From Oscillospiraceae bacterium (lineage in GTDB: Bacteria > Bacillota > Clostridia > Oscillospirales > Oscillospiraceae): a stretch of DNA of 64,000 nt. How positions within the stretch are numbered: the first letter of the stretch is position 1; each line of letters begins with the position of its first letter. Made by a program: the position numbers and the translations under genes. The stretch spans positions 30,754 through 94,753 of the forward strand of contig JABLYK010000003.1 of assembly GCA_018265835.1 (NCBI GenBank), in the 5' to 3' direction. Below, one piece after another: positions 41,721 through 50,146 of the stretch. The notes beneath the pieces were generated by a model, which saw nothing but the letters and a program-made list of their open reading frames with translations, was not told where the DNA came from and did not search any database.

Positions 41721-43490
41721 CTAAAATGGCCACGATGGGAACCATTTTAAGAAATACCAGGCGTAATTCCGGGACATGGGCAGTCCGGAGAGCGCGGGAT
41801 AGTATGCGAGAAACAGCGCGAGACAAACCGCCGTGAAGCAGTAGACGCTGCCGAGCCTCCCACGCCGGCGCAGCAGGTCGAACACATTGCACAGCCCCAG
41901 CACCAGAAACACCGTGGCCGGGAAGTAGTGATATTCGAACGTGATGCGCGAAATGAACACCCACGGCAGCACCTGCGCGAGATAGCCGATCAGGAGAAAC
42001 AGCGCCCTGCGGTCGCGCTGCCGGACGGCCTGATAGCCCAGCACCGGCAGGGACAGCAGCCCCGCCCAGCACAGCAGCGGATTCACGAACGCGGCGATGG
42101 TGGACACCGTGTTGGCGTCTCCATACCCCAGATAGTAGAGAATGGGGCGGATGTCGAACAGCCACTGCCACCACGGCGCGGAATAGGGGTGCGTGGCCTC
42201 CAGCCCGGCGTGGTAGGTGAACATGAACTTCTGATTTTTCCACACGATGTCAAAGTAATCGCGCGTGAAATACATGCCCGCGCCGCGAAGCCCGTCGGCG
42301 GTGGCATAAGGCGTGTAGCTGACGTAGTAGATGCAGCAGGGGATCACCACGAAAAACACCAGACAAAACCCGATGTTTCCGAGCAGCGCGCGCGTGAACG
42401 CGCGGCCTTCACCTGCCCGCACATCCGCCACACCGCGGAAGATCCAGTGCAGCAGCCACAGCACGCCCAGCCCCGCGCCCGCGTACAGGCACGTCCACTT
42501 GCAGGCGGCGCCGATGCCGAAAAACAGCCCCGACAGGGCCAGATACCGCAGCTTCCCCTCCGTGCAGTACCGGTACAGGAACAGGTACATCAGCAGAATG
42601 AAGAATACGGCATAGGTGTCGATCGTGGCGATGCGCGTCTGCGTAAAGTGCATGAAGTCGAACGCGAACAGCAGCGTGCCGCACACGGCAATGCGGTCAT
42701 CGTGAAACAGGCGGCGCAGGAAATCCCACAGCACCGGCAGCATGGCCACGCCGAAAAGCGTGCCCATGAAGCGCCAGCCCAGCGGCGTCATGCCGAAGAG
42801 CGCGATGCCGAGCGAGAGAATCAGCTTGCCGAGCGGCGGATGCGACACCTCATAGGGCTGCACGCCGCGCAGATGCTCATACGCGGTGCGCGCGTGATAA
42901 ATCTCGTCAAAATACGTGCTGTTGCGCCAGTCCGGCGCGTCCGGAACGAGACTCTGCTCGTCCAGCAGCGCGCCGTCGCCGGCGGAAACGGCGATCTTCG
43001 TTCCGTCCGCGCGGTAAACGGCCACCTCGCCCAGCTCGGTGCTGCCGTGCGCAGTGATGCGGATATACCGCGCCGTGAGGTCTGCGCCGTCGTCAAATTC
43101 GGCGTACCTCCACTTGAACAGGTCGGCATATTGCTGCGGCATGGTTCCCACGTCGGTATAGGTTTCGCCGTCGGTCGAGAGGGCGACGGTGTAGTCCCCC
43201 GTGCCGAGACCGGTATAGTAGAAGATCGAGCCGATGGCTTCGGTCTCCGGCAGCGTGAGCGTCGCGCTCCCGCCGCGCTCCAGGACACAGAATGACTGCG
43301 GCGCTATGGCGTTGCCGAGGTTGCAGAACGCGGCCACGGCGTACACCGCCGTGATCACGAGAATGGGCCAAACACCGTGCCGTTGCACGCATTGCGGCGG
43401 CGGAAGCAGCGCCTCGCGGCGCAGCCCCAAAAACAGCAGGATCACAAAGCAGATCGCGGCTGCCGGAAACGTATAGCTGATGACAGACAC
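41721..43490 (-). CDS. PMT-family phospholipid-linked mannosyl/glycosyl transferase
   Basis: The 589-residue GT39-type membrane enzyme uses a polyprenyl-phosphate sugar to glycosylate a protein or polymer outside the membrane. The acidic catalytic motif is in STYFDEIYHARTAYEHLRG, followed by SHPPLGKLILSLGIALFGMTPLGWRFMG. An inserted extracytoplasmic part (about 60-185) resembles a discoidin-like domain (FKWRYAEFDDGADLTARYIRITA). The start is GTG at 43490 with AAAGGAG upstream. The dispersed repeat copy B begins just before this site. Confidence 0.9.
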   Translation of the reverse strand: MSVISYTFPAAAICFVILLFLGLRREALLPPPQCVQRHGVWPILVITAVYAVAAFCNLGNAIAPQSFCVLERGGSATLTLPETEAIGSIFYYTGLGTGDYTVALSTDGETYTDVGTMPQQYADLFKWRYAEFDDGADLTARYIRITAHGSTELGEVAVYRADGTKIAVSAGDGALLDEQSLVPDAPDWRNSTYFDEIYHARTAYEHLRGVQPYEVSHPPLGKLILSLGIALFGMTPLGWRFMGTLFGVAMLPVLWDFLRRLFHDDRIAVCGTLLFAFDFMHFTQTRIATIDTYAVFFILLMYLFLYRYCTEGKLRYLALSGLFFGIGAACKWTCLYAGAGLGVLWLLHWIFRGVADVRAGEGRAFTRALLGNIGFCLVFFVVIPCCIYYVSYTPYATADGLRGAGMYFTRDYFDIVWKNQKFMFTYHAGLEATHPYSAPWWQWLFDIRPILYYLGYGDANTVSTIAAFVNPLLCWAGLLSLPVLGYQAVRQRDRRALFLLIGYLAQVLPWVFISRITFEYHYFPATVFLVLGLCNVFDLLRRRGRLGSVYCFTAVCLALFLAYYPALSGLPMSRNYAWYFLKWFPSWPF

Positions 43491-43507
43491 GGCGCTTTGC
43501 TCCTTTC

Positions 43508-43572
43508 GGCGTCAGAAGACGCTCGCTCCATTTCGCTTCCGGCGAAAGCCGAAAACTCCATATCCGCGACCA
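43508..43572 (+). repeat. Dispersed intergenic repeat, copy B
   Basis: GGCGTCAGAAGACGCTCGCT, then CCATTTCGCTTCCGGCGAAAG, CCGAAAACTCCATATCCGCG. It matches copy A at both ends and abuts the ribosome-binding site of the PMT gene. The rest of 43573-43698 holds no gene. Confidence 0.85.
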
Positions 43573-43698
43573 CTGCGCTTATGTCGCGCCGCGCGGGTGC
43601 GGCGATACCGCGAGCGATACTTCGTTATTATAGTACATCCGGCCCCGCCTTGTCTACCGCGTTGGCGAAAAGTTGCGTGCAAAATCCGGCGCAGCTAC

Positions 43699-43727
43699 TT
43701 GACATAATGCCTAAATAAAGCTAAAAT
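43699..43727 (+). promoter_or_regulatory. Promoter of rny
   Basis: TTGACA (43699-43704), 17-bp spacer, TAAAAT (43722-43727). It leaves a leader of about 130 nt with no clear riboswitch. Confidence 0.82.
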
Positions 43728-43863
43728 AATTTGATAATATTTTCTGTAACACGTGGAGAGTTACGATAAATATGAATCATGTCCCGACGGATACGCTTGA
43801 TGGTCCGTCTTTTCTACTGAAAAATTCAAGAATCTTTAAGAAATGGAGGAAACGCACCAAACA

Positions 43864-45408
43864 ATGGGAAAAACAATAGCACTTGCGGTGGGGTACATCG
43901 TAGTGCTTGTGATTGGCTTTGTTCTCGGTATTGTCTACCGTAAGAAGGTTTCCGAGCGCGAGATTTCCAGCGCGGAAGAGGAAGCCCGGAGAATTATAAA
44001 CGAGTCTATCAAAAGCGCAGAGAGCAAGAAGCGGGAAGCCCTGGTGGAAGCAAAAGAGGAAATTCATAAAAGCCGCACAGAGTATGAGCGCGAGGAGAAG
44101 ATGCGCAGAACCGAACTGCAAAAGCAGGAACGCCGTTTGCAGCAGAAGGAAGAATCCCTCGACCGCAAGACCGATTCGCTCGATAAGAAAAACGAAGCAC
44201 TCGCCCAGAAGATCGCCGCTGTGGATGCACAGCAGGCTGAGATCCGTACCATTAAGAAGAGCCAGCTTGAAATGCTGGAGAAAATCTCCGGATATACGGT
44301 GGAGGAGGCCAAGGCCTACCTGATCGAGAGTCTGGAGTCTGAAGTGACGCATGAAATGGCCGTGAAGGTCAAGGAAGTGGAGGCACAGTTCAAGGACGAG
44401 GCGGAGTCGCGCGCGCGTGAGATGATTGCTACGGCCATCCAGCGCTGCGCCGCCGACCACGCCAGCGAGGTGACGGTGTCGGTCGTGCCGCTGCCGAACG
44501 ATGAGATGAAAGGCCGCATCATCGGCCGCGAGGGGCGCAACATCCGCGCCATCGAAACGCTCACGGGCTGCGACCTCATTATCGACGATACGCCGGAGGC
44601 CATAACCCTCTCCAGCTTCGATCCCGTCCGCCGCGAGGTGGCGCGCATCGCGCTGGAAAAGCTCATTCAGGATGGCCGCATCCATCCCGCCCGCATCGAA
44701 GAGATGGTCGCCAAGGCGCAGAAGGAGGTCAACGCCACCATCAAGGCCGAGGGCGAGCGCGCCGTATTTGAAACGAACATCCACGGGCTGCATCCCGAAC
44801 TCATCAAACTGCTTGGCCGCATGAAATACCGCACCAGCTACGGGCAGAACGTGCTCAACCACTCCATTGAGGTGGCGCACATTTCCGGTCTGCTGGCCGC
44901 CGAGCTGGGCGTCGATGTGGCAACCGCCAAGCGCGCAGGTCTTCTCCACGACCTCGGCAAGGCGATCGACCATGAGGTCGAGGGCAGCCATGTGACCATC
45001 GGCGTCAACATTGCGCGCAAGTACAAGGAGTCCGAAGAGGTGCTCCATGCCATCGAAGCGCACCACGGCGATGTGGAGCCGCACACGATCATCGCCTGCA
45101 TCGTGCAGGCGGCGGACACGATCTCCGCCGCGCGCCCCGGCGCGAGACGCGAGAACATCGAAAACTACGTCAAACGTCTGGAAAAGCTGGAGGAGGTCTC
45201 GAAGAGCTTCCCCGGTATCGCCAATTGCTATGCCATTCAGGCTGGCCGCGAGATCCGCATCATGGTCAAGCCGGAGGAGGTCTCCGAGGATCAGATGGTG
45301 CTGCTCGCACGCGACATCGCAAAGAAAATCGAAGACGAGCTGACCTATCCCGGTCAGATCAAGGTCCATCTCCTGCGCGAGACGAAGGCCGTCGATTACG
45401 CGAAGTAA
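43864..45408 (+). CDS. rny: Ribonuclease Y
   Basis: The membrane-anchored endoribonuclease initiates mRNA decay in Firmicutes. 514 residues: N-terminal helix (about 5-22), long coiled coil (about 30-190, rich in E/K/R/Q), KH domain ([25 protein letters not shown]) and HD domain ([17 protein letters not shown], with HHGDVEP). The second ATG (43864) is chosen because GGAGGA sits upstream of it; the first (43843) has no site and encodes seven extra residues. Confidence 0.96.
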   Translation: MGKTIALAVGYIVVLVIGFVLGIVYRKKVSEREISSAEEEARRIINESIKSAESKKREALVEAKEEIHKSRTEYEREEKMRRTELQKQERRLQQKEESLDRKTDSLDKKNEALAQKIAAVDAQQAEIRTIKKSQLEMLEKISGYTVEEAKAYLIESLESEVTHEMAVKVKEVEAQFKDEAESRAREMIATAIQRCAADHASEVTVSVVPLPNDEMKGRIIGREGRNIRAIETLTGCDLIIDDTPEAITLSSFDPVRREVARIALEKLIQDGRIHPARIEEMVAKAQKEVNATIKAEGERAVFETNIHGLHPELIKLLGRMKYRTSYGQNVLNHSIEVAHISGLLAAELGVDVATAKRAGLLHDLGKAIDHEVEGSHVTIGVNIARKYKESEEVLHAIEAHHGDVEPHTIIACIVQAADTISAARPGARRENIENYVKRLEKLEEVSKSFPGIANCYAIQAGREIRIMVKPEEVSEDQMVLLARDIAKKIEDELTYPGQIKVHLLRETKAVDYAK

Positions 45409-45421
45409 GCGAACAAAGAAT

Positions 45422-45460
45422 AGCAAAAATGCCTCCGGCGGAGCCGGAGGCATTTTTGCT
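45422..45460. terminator. Bidirectional terminator between rny and the XRE gene
   Basis: AGCAAAAATGCCTCCGGC/GCCGGAGGCATTTTTGCT inverted repeat. Confidence 0.92.
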
Positions 45461-45480
45461 ATGCAAAAGCGCGTGAAGTT

Positions 45481-45861
45481 TTACGCCTGCGATGCAGGGG
45501 ACTCTGCCACGATTTCACGCGCTTTCGCTTCGAGCCAGGCCCATTCCTCGCGGCTCAATCGGGCAAGAACCGCCAAAACGCGGCGCTGGAAGTTATCCGC
45601 TTCCCCGCAGAGCGCATCGCCCACAAAGGCGGCGATTTCCTCATCGCGGGAGGGGACGCGAAACATCTCGCCCTCGCCGGTGCGAAGCCAGCGCTCGTTG
45701 ACGTGGAATTCCCGACAGATCGAGAGAATGACCGACTCGGATGGCGTCCGGATTCCGTTTTCATAGCCCGTGATGGTGTTCCCTTTTAACCCTAATTTAT
45801 TTCCAAACTCCACTTGTGTGAGGCTCAAGGCCTTGCGGAGCATTTTAATTCGATCCTTCAA
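45481..45861 (-). CDS. XRE-family repressor, phage-like
   Basis: The 126-residue protein has an N-terminal HTH (MKDRIKMLRKALSLTQVEFG to TITGYENGIRTPSE) and FHVNERWLRTGEG, the wording typical of temperate-phage and SOS-type repressors. The C-terminus is helical, with no LexA-like peptidase. It faces a divergent small gene across two strong promoters and repeated TCGCAA half-sites, like a CI/Cro switch. No other phage genes are nearby. Confidence 0.9.
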   Translation of the reverse strand: MKDRIKMLRKALSLTQVEFGNKLGLKGNTITGYENGIRTPSESVILSICREFHVNERWLRTGEGEMFRVPSRDEEIAAFVGDALCGEADNFQRRVLAVLARLSREEWAWLEAKAREIVAESPASQA

Positions 45862-45883
45862 TCAACTTGCCTCCTTTTTTCTT

Positions 45884-45912
45884 ATTGTAAAGTTGAAATC
45901 TCGCAATGTCAA
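45884..45912 (-). promoter_or_regulatory. Promoter of the phage-like XRE gene
   Basis: Minus strand TTGACA (45912-45907), 17-bp spacer, TACAAT (45889-45884). Confidence 0.82.
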
Positions 45913-45968
45913 CATTTTAAGAAAAGATATTGACATTTTTGGCGCGTTGCGATATTATAAACTCGCAA
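45901..45968. promoter_or_regulatory. Operator candidates in the divergent XRE switch
   Basis: Half-sites TCGCAA at 45901-45906, inverse TTGCGA at 45948-45953 and TCGCAA at 45963-45968 flank or overlap the two divergent promoters. Likely XRE repressor sites (inference). Confidence 0.5.
45930..45958 (+). promoter_or_regulatory. Promoter of the small divergent gene
   Basis: TTGACA (45930-45935), 17-bp spacer, TATTAT (45953-45958). Confidence 0.82.
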
Positions 45969-46001
45969 GGAGAGAAAAAACGGCGAGAGGGGAAGTTTCG
46001 T

Positions 46002-46136
46002 GTGTCAGAGTTAGAAAAAAACGTGATTACCGACATCGTGAGCTTGATACAGAGGATGGACGCAGCGCAGAAAGAACGGTTTGTATCGTGGGCGGAGGGC
46101 GTTGCGTTTGCGTTGGAACGCCAGCGGGCGCGCTGA
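46002..46136 (+). CDS. 44-aa protein opposite the XRE repressor
   Basis: A short ORF starting with GTG at 46002, with GAGAGGGGA about eight bases upstream. The product begins MSELEKNVITDIVSLIQRMD and is predicted helical (SWAEGVAFALERQ). Its place, divergent from an XRE repressor under its own strong promoter, is where Cro-like or target genes sit, but no HTH is evident. A longer ATG start at 45930 would overlap the promoter and is rejected. Function unknown. Confidence 0.65.
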   Translation: MSELEKNVITDIVSLIQRMDAAQKERFVSWAEGVAFALERQRAR

Positions 46137-46155
46137 GCCGGGAGGGGCATTCGGA

Positions 46156-46344
46156 ATGGACACCATGCGGCGAACGTGCGAGACCTGCGCGTATTTTTTG
46201 CGGCACTACGTGAAATGCAAAAAGCGATATCATGCCACCGGGTTTGGACACTGCATCGAGCCGCGCATCAAGGTGCGCAAGCTCGACACACCGGCCTGCG
46301 CACGCTACAAACAGCGGGAAGAAGCACAAACCGCCAGCCGATGA
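46156..46344 (+). CDS. 62-aa cysteine-rich (zinc-ribbon-like) protein
   Basis: 62 residues with five cysteines: CETC at 8-11, then C21, C33 and C48, spaced as in a small metal-binding fold. GGAGGGG is eight bases before the ATG. It follows the 44-aa gene by 19 nt in the same unit. I recognise the general pattern of HYxKCxxRYxxTGFGHC small proteins in Clostridia but no assigned function. Confidence 0.7.
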   Translation: MDTMRRTCETCAYFLRHYVKCKKRYHATGFGHCIEPRIKVRKLDTPACARYKQREEAQTASR

Positions 46345-46359
46345 TTCGGCTGGCGGTTT
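46328..46359 (+). terminator. Hairpin overlapping the end of the 62-aa gene
   Basis: AAACCGCCAGCCG/CGGCTGGCGGTTT 13-bp stem with 6-nt loop; weak T-run. Confidence 0.7.
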
Positions 46360-46477
46360 GACGCGCTCGCGAGGGAAAAAGAGAGTGGACTACACACGCG
46401 GGACGATGTGGGCATCGTCCCCTACGAAGGGGTGAGTGCACCGCACCCCGCGCCCCCAGACGCAAGCTTGCCTTGCG

Positions 46478-46560
46478 GCTGGGAAAGGAAGAAGGCGGGA
46501 GCGAATATGGAGACGGCACGCTTGCGCGGCGGCGGAATGAAGCGAGCGTCTTCTGACGCC
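46478..46560 (-). repeat. Dispersed intergenic repeat, copy C
   Basis: Read on the minus strand: GGCGTCAGAAGACGCTCGCT, then TCATTCCGCC, a variable GC part, CTCCATATTCGCTCCCGCC and CTTCTTCCTTTC. It begins 2 bp from the stop of the 890-aa gene. The rest of 46360-46477 holds one hairpin (GGGACGATG/CATCGTCCC, about 46401-46421) and no gene. Confidence 0.85.
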
Positions 46561-46561
46561 G

Positions 46562-49234
46562 TTATGCGCTGAGCGAGCCGAGCAGGCCGATCAGCTCGTC
46601 GAGATCACGGTAGTTCCCGGCGGGGACGAGATCCGGCGCGGAGGCGTAGGCCTGACCGGGCGTTACGTCGGCGTGGAGCGTGACCGTATCGACGGCGGTG
46701 TCCAGCACGATGTGCTCCGGCGTGAGCGCCAGATGCAGCGGCTCCGCGGCGATATTTGCCGTGATGAGAAGCTGCCCGGATTCGTACCGGAACGAGGAGA
46801 TCGCACCGACGATTTCGGCGAAGGACAGATGCCCGAAGAAATATTCATACGCGTCGATCGTGTCCTCAACCGTCTGGCGGTCGATGCCCGGCACGAAGGC
46901 GAGCACGGTGTGCAGCGCTTTTTGGAGATTGTCGGTCGAGCAGCGCACCTGAATGCGGCCATAGGAAATGTAGACCTCGTCCTGATACAGCGTGGCGGTC
47001 AGGTCGCGGCCCAGGATGCTCGAAACCGCGCGCGCCGCCACCGGCGTGCCGAACGAGAGCACCACATCCGCGTGCAGCGGATAACCATTGATCGTCAGCT
47101 CTGCATCGAGATCCATGCCCTGCGCGCCGACGTAGCGCTCCAGCGTGCCGCAGAAGGGCATCAGGTCGGCCAGACGCACATAGTCGCCGCCGCTGGGCAC
47201 GATCTCCGACGCGGTCTGGTAGGTCTGGAGCAGACGCACGGCGATGCGCATACTGCCGTCGTCCACGGCGACGGAATTGCTGGTCAGCGCGGCGTTGAGC
47301 GTGTTTCCGCCGATTGCGAGCGTGGCGGAGAGCGTGCCGCCCGACCACGAGAGCGCGCGGATGCTGTCGATCGCCGACTGCGGCGTCAGCTCGCGGAAGA
47401 ACTGCGCGTAGGCCGCGGCGACCGCGTCGGGGCTGCCCTGTGCGCCGGTCAGCTCCATGGCCTTGGCGACCAGCTGGCGGATGTCGTCCATCGTGCCGCT
47501 CAGGTGAATGGCGCCGGCGGAGACGTAGAGCGTATTTCCAACGGATTGCGCGGAGAGATCCACGCCGCCCACGGTGGTGGTCACGCCGGCGGCAAGGCCG
47601 CTGTCCGTGCGGCTGAGCGTCGCCCGGCCGGAGAGCGAGACGCCGTAGCCGGAGAAGTCCACGTCAAAGAGGTAGCCGCGGGCATTGACCACGTCGATGA
47701 TCGGGCTGACGAGACTGAGCGCGCCGGTCAGATCGGTATAGCCGGAGAGCGATTCGGTCTGGAAGCCGCTGCCGGGCACGGCGGTGACGGCGCAGGACAG
47801 ACCGCCCAGATTCAGGCGGAGGTTCGCGCGCACGAGACGCAGCGCGTCGGGATTTTTCAGCGAGATCGTGCCGGAGATCATGCGGTCGGAGAGCGTCACA
47901 ACCATGCCGCCCGACGTCTCCTGCATGGAAACGCTGTTCATGAGCCGGCTGATCGTGCTCTGATCGAGGGAGATGTCCGGGATCTGAACGCCCAGTGTCC
48001 CGGCGACGAGCCGCGCGGCGTCCAGCGTGTCGCTCGCGGCGAGTACGATCTTCTGGCTCCCGGTGTGCAGATACAGCCGGTTGCCGGCGTAGGCCGCAAA
48101 GAGGTTCACCCCCTCAATGGTTCCGCGCACCTGAAAGGCGTTTGCGGCCAGGTCGACGTGTACGTCCAGCGCGTAGCTTTTCCCGTTCGCCGACACCGTG
48201 ACGCGGTAGTTCGGCGTGCGCAGGAAGAAGTCCTGAATGATCTTCTGCGTGTCCTCGGCCTCGTTGAGCTTGCCGAGGTTGTTCGGGTCGTATTCGGTCT
48301 CCAGATAGTTCTGGAACGCGGACTGATCGTCCGTGACCGCGCCGAAGTCGGAAAAGACCTCCGTCAGCGTGCCGGTGCAGTTCGGGCTGCCGATGCCCGG
48401 CATGACGATGTCGTAGTTTTCGACGGTGTCCATCTGCAGGATGCGCCACTCGCTGTCGATTGTCCAGACCATATGGACCGAGTGGAAAATCGGGTTCCTG
48501 GACGCGCCGCCGTAGGTGCGCACCTGACGTTTGTAGTAAACGCTCGCGCCTTCCGGCTCCAGGTCGAAGGTGATGGCGTAAGTACCGTCGCCGGTTTCCT
48601 CCATGACGGCGTTCTGCACCGTTTCCTGCGACACGACGTAGTTCGTGAGATTGCGCGGGTCCTGCCCGTAGGCGGACTCGTAGTCCTCCTGCGAGATGGC
48701 GATGATGTCGTCAGACCACTGGGTGTGTTCCGCGTTCACGGACGAGGCGTAGCGCACGAGGATCGCGCCGTCCTTGAAATATTTCTGCTCGCCCATGTTT
48801 TTCAGCAGGCTGGTGCTGACGGCCTCGGTAAACACGCTGTCCGCCGTCACAACGCGCTCGTTGTGTACCTGCTGGGTGTAGTCGATGAAGCCGACCTTCG
48901 CCTTGGCCGTGCCGGTCGTGACGGAGCGATAGGCGGTCTGCTGCATCACGCCCATGCAGATATAGAGATTATCCTCCGCCGTCTGACCGGAGGGGTCGCC
49001 GTCCGGCCGGGCGAGCAGGCTGCTCTCGCCGCCGGCGGCATCGTCGTCCTCCTCACCGCCGCCGAGCAGCCCCGGCAGCACCAGCGTCGCCGTGAGCGCC
49101 AGCGCGAGCACGGCGGCGCACAGCGCGTAGAGACGCTTGCGGTGCGGCTTTTTCTCAGAAACAGCCGCGTTCTGCCCGGAGGAAACCGTACCGTCCTGCG
49201 GCGCAGCGTGATTTTCCAAATCTGTTTGGTTCAT
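46562..49234 (-). CDS. Large membrane-anchored extracytoplasmic protein, unknown
   Basis: I do not recognise the family. The 890-residue protein has a short cytoplasmic N-terminus, one membrane segment (about 34-58) and a large outside part. Residues about 90-330 look like one mixed domain. After that the chain shows a recurring beta-rich module (about 368-415, 552-597 and 735-783) with the pattern N-x-LY-x-x-x-G followed by a helix; examples are NRLYLHTGSQKI, NTLYVSAGAIHL and DEVYISYGRIQV. Monocistronic. No catalytic motif is visible, so a binding or structural envelope role is likely. Confidence 0.8.
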   Translation of the reverse strand: MNQTDLENHAAPQDGTVSSGQNAAVSEKKPHRKRLYALCAAVLALALTATLVLPGLLGGGEEDDDAAGGESSLLARPDGDPSGQTAEDNLYICMGVMQQTAYRSVTTGTAKAKVGFIDYTQQVHNERVVTADSVFTEAVSTSLLKNMGEQKYFKDGAILVRYASSVNAEHTQWSDDIIAISQEDYESAYGQDPRNLTNYVVSQETVQNAVMEETGDGTYAITFDLEPEGASVYYKRQVRTYGGASRNPIFHSVHMVWTIDSEWRILQMDTVENYDIVMPGIGSPNCTGTLTEVFSDFGAVTDDQSAFQNYLETEYDPNNLGKLNEAEDTQKIIQDFFLRTPNYRVTVSANGKSYALDVHVDLAANAFQVRGTIEGVNLFAAYAGNRLYLHTGSQKIVLAASDTLDAARLVAGTLGVQIPDISLDQSTISRLMNSVSMQETSGGMVVTLSDRMISGTISLKNPDALRLVRANLRLNLGGLSCAVTAVPGSGFQTESLSGYTDLTGALSLVSPIIDVVNARGYLFDVDFSGYGVSLSGRATLSRTDSGLAAGVTTTVGGVDLSAQSVGNTLYVSAGAIHLSGTMDDIRQLVAKAMELTGAQGSPDAVAAAYAQFFRELTPQSAIDSIRALSWSGGTLSATLAIGGNTLNAALTSNSVAVDDGSMRIAVRLLQTYQTASEIVPSGGDYVRLADLMPFCGTLERYVGAQGMDLDAELTINGYPLHADVVLSFGTPVAARAVSSILGRDLTATLYQDEVYISYGRIQVRCSTDNLQKALHTVLAFVPGIDRQTVEDTIDAYEYFFGHLSFAEIVGAISSFRYESGQLLITANIAAEPLHLALTPEHIVLDTAVDTVTLHADVTPGQAYASAPDLVPAGNYRDLDELIGLLGSLSA

Positions 49235-49421
49235 AGATCGTCTTCCTTTTTCGCGCTTCCGGCGGCGTTGCGCCGCCGGAGATTCATGCGCTTTTGTCGG
49301 AATTCATTATAAGCACACCCGCGCAGAAAAGGCACCCTCTGGCCTGTCGAGCGGTAGAAACGTTGGGAGAAGGCAATTCTCCCAACGGTAGAATTACAGA
49401 AGAAGGGAAATAATCCGGGAC

Positions 49422-49449
49422 TTGCACCCAGCGGAAAATGTGGTATAAT
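49422..49449 (+). promoter_or_regulatory. Promoter placing the start at the ATG of the next gene
   Basis: TTGCAC (49422-49427), 16-bp spacer, TATAAT (49444-49449). The ATG at 49457 is only seven bases after the -10 box. Confidence 0.75.
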
Positions 49450-49456
49450 CAGAGCC

Positions 49457-50056
49457 ATGGAAACAACACGGAAGGCTCTGGCCGCGAATTTGGCCGAGCT
49501 GAGAAAGTCTGAAAATTTAACACAGGCGGAATTTGCTGCGCGGCTGAATTATTCCGACAAGGCGGTTTCCAAATGGGAGCGGGGCGACTCGCTACCGGAC
49601 GTGGTGATGCTCAAGACGATTGCGGATATGTATCATCTGCGGGTGGACGACCTGCTGACGGAAAACGGCGTGCAGGAGGCGCATGGAGGCGAACGGCGGG
49701 ACGAACAGCGAAACCAGAAGGTGCTGGTTGTGGCGCTGTGGGTCTCGATCGTTTGGATCGTTGCGGCGCTCGTGTTCTTCTATTCGCAGTATACGGCCGG
49801 AAACATGATCTGGATGGCGTTCGTCTGGGCGGTTCCGGTGTCCTTCCTCGTCATTGTGTGGTTCATTCTGCGTTGGGGCGAGCAAAAAATGCTGTGCGCC
49901 TTTTCGTCCGGGCTGGTCTGGTCGATTTTGATCAGTTTCTATTTCCAGTATCTCAAATATAATTTCTGGATGATTTTTTTCGTTGGGATTCCGGTGCAGA
50001 TCGCACTGATTATCGGCGCAAAAATCCGCGCGTATCCGCACCGCCGCTGGCGGTGA
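49457..50056 (+). CDS. XRE-type regulator with four membrane segments
   Basis: The 199-residue protein has an N-terminal HTH (about 7-62, LAANLAELRKSENLTQAEFAARLNYSDKAVSKWERGD) and four hydrophobic helices (about 90-190). It resembles the HTH-membrane regulators found widely in Clostridia. No ribosome-binding site lies before the ATG, and the promoter would start transcription at the ATG itself. Target and signal unknown. Confidence 0.9.
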   Translation: METTRKALAANLAELRKSENLTQAEFAARLNYSDKAVSKWERGDSLPDVVMLKTIADMYHLRVDDLLTENGVQEAHGGERRDEQRNQKVLVVALWVSIVWIVAALVFFYSQYTAGNMIWMAFVWAVPVSFLVIVWFILRWGEQKMLCAFSSGLVWSILISFYFQYLKYNFWMIFFVGIPVQIALIIGAKIRAYPHRRWR

Positions 50057-50066
50057 CCGCAGAAGA

Positions 50067-50100
50067 AAAAACATCCCCGGCCATCGGCCGGGGATGTTTT
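50067..50100. terminator. Bidirectional terminator
   Basis: AACATCCCCGGCC/GGCCGGGGATGTT stem with 3-nt loop and A/T tails, between the XRE-membrane gene and the deacetylase gene. Confidence 0.92.
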
Positions 50101-50146
50101 GATGTCCGTCAAAACCGTGTATGCATCTTGTCAAGCGATGCCAGGG

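Noticed and set aside
45930..46136. ATG start at 45930 for the small gene opposite the XRE repressor
   Set aside because: It would begin inside the predicted promoter; the GTG at 46002 has a ribosome-binding site.
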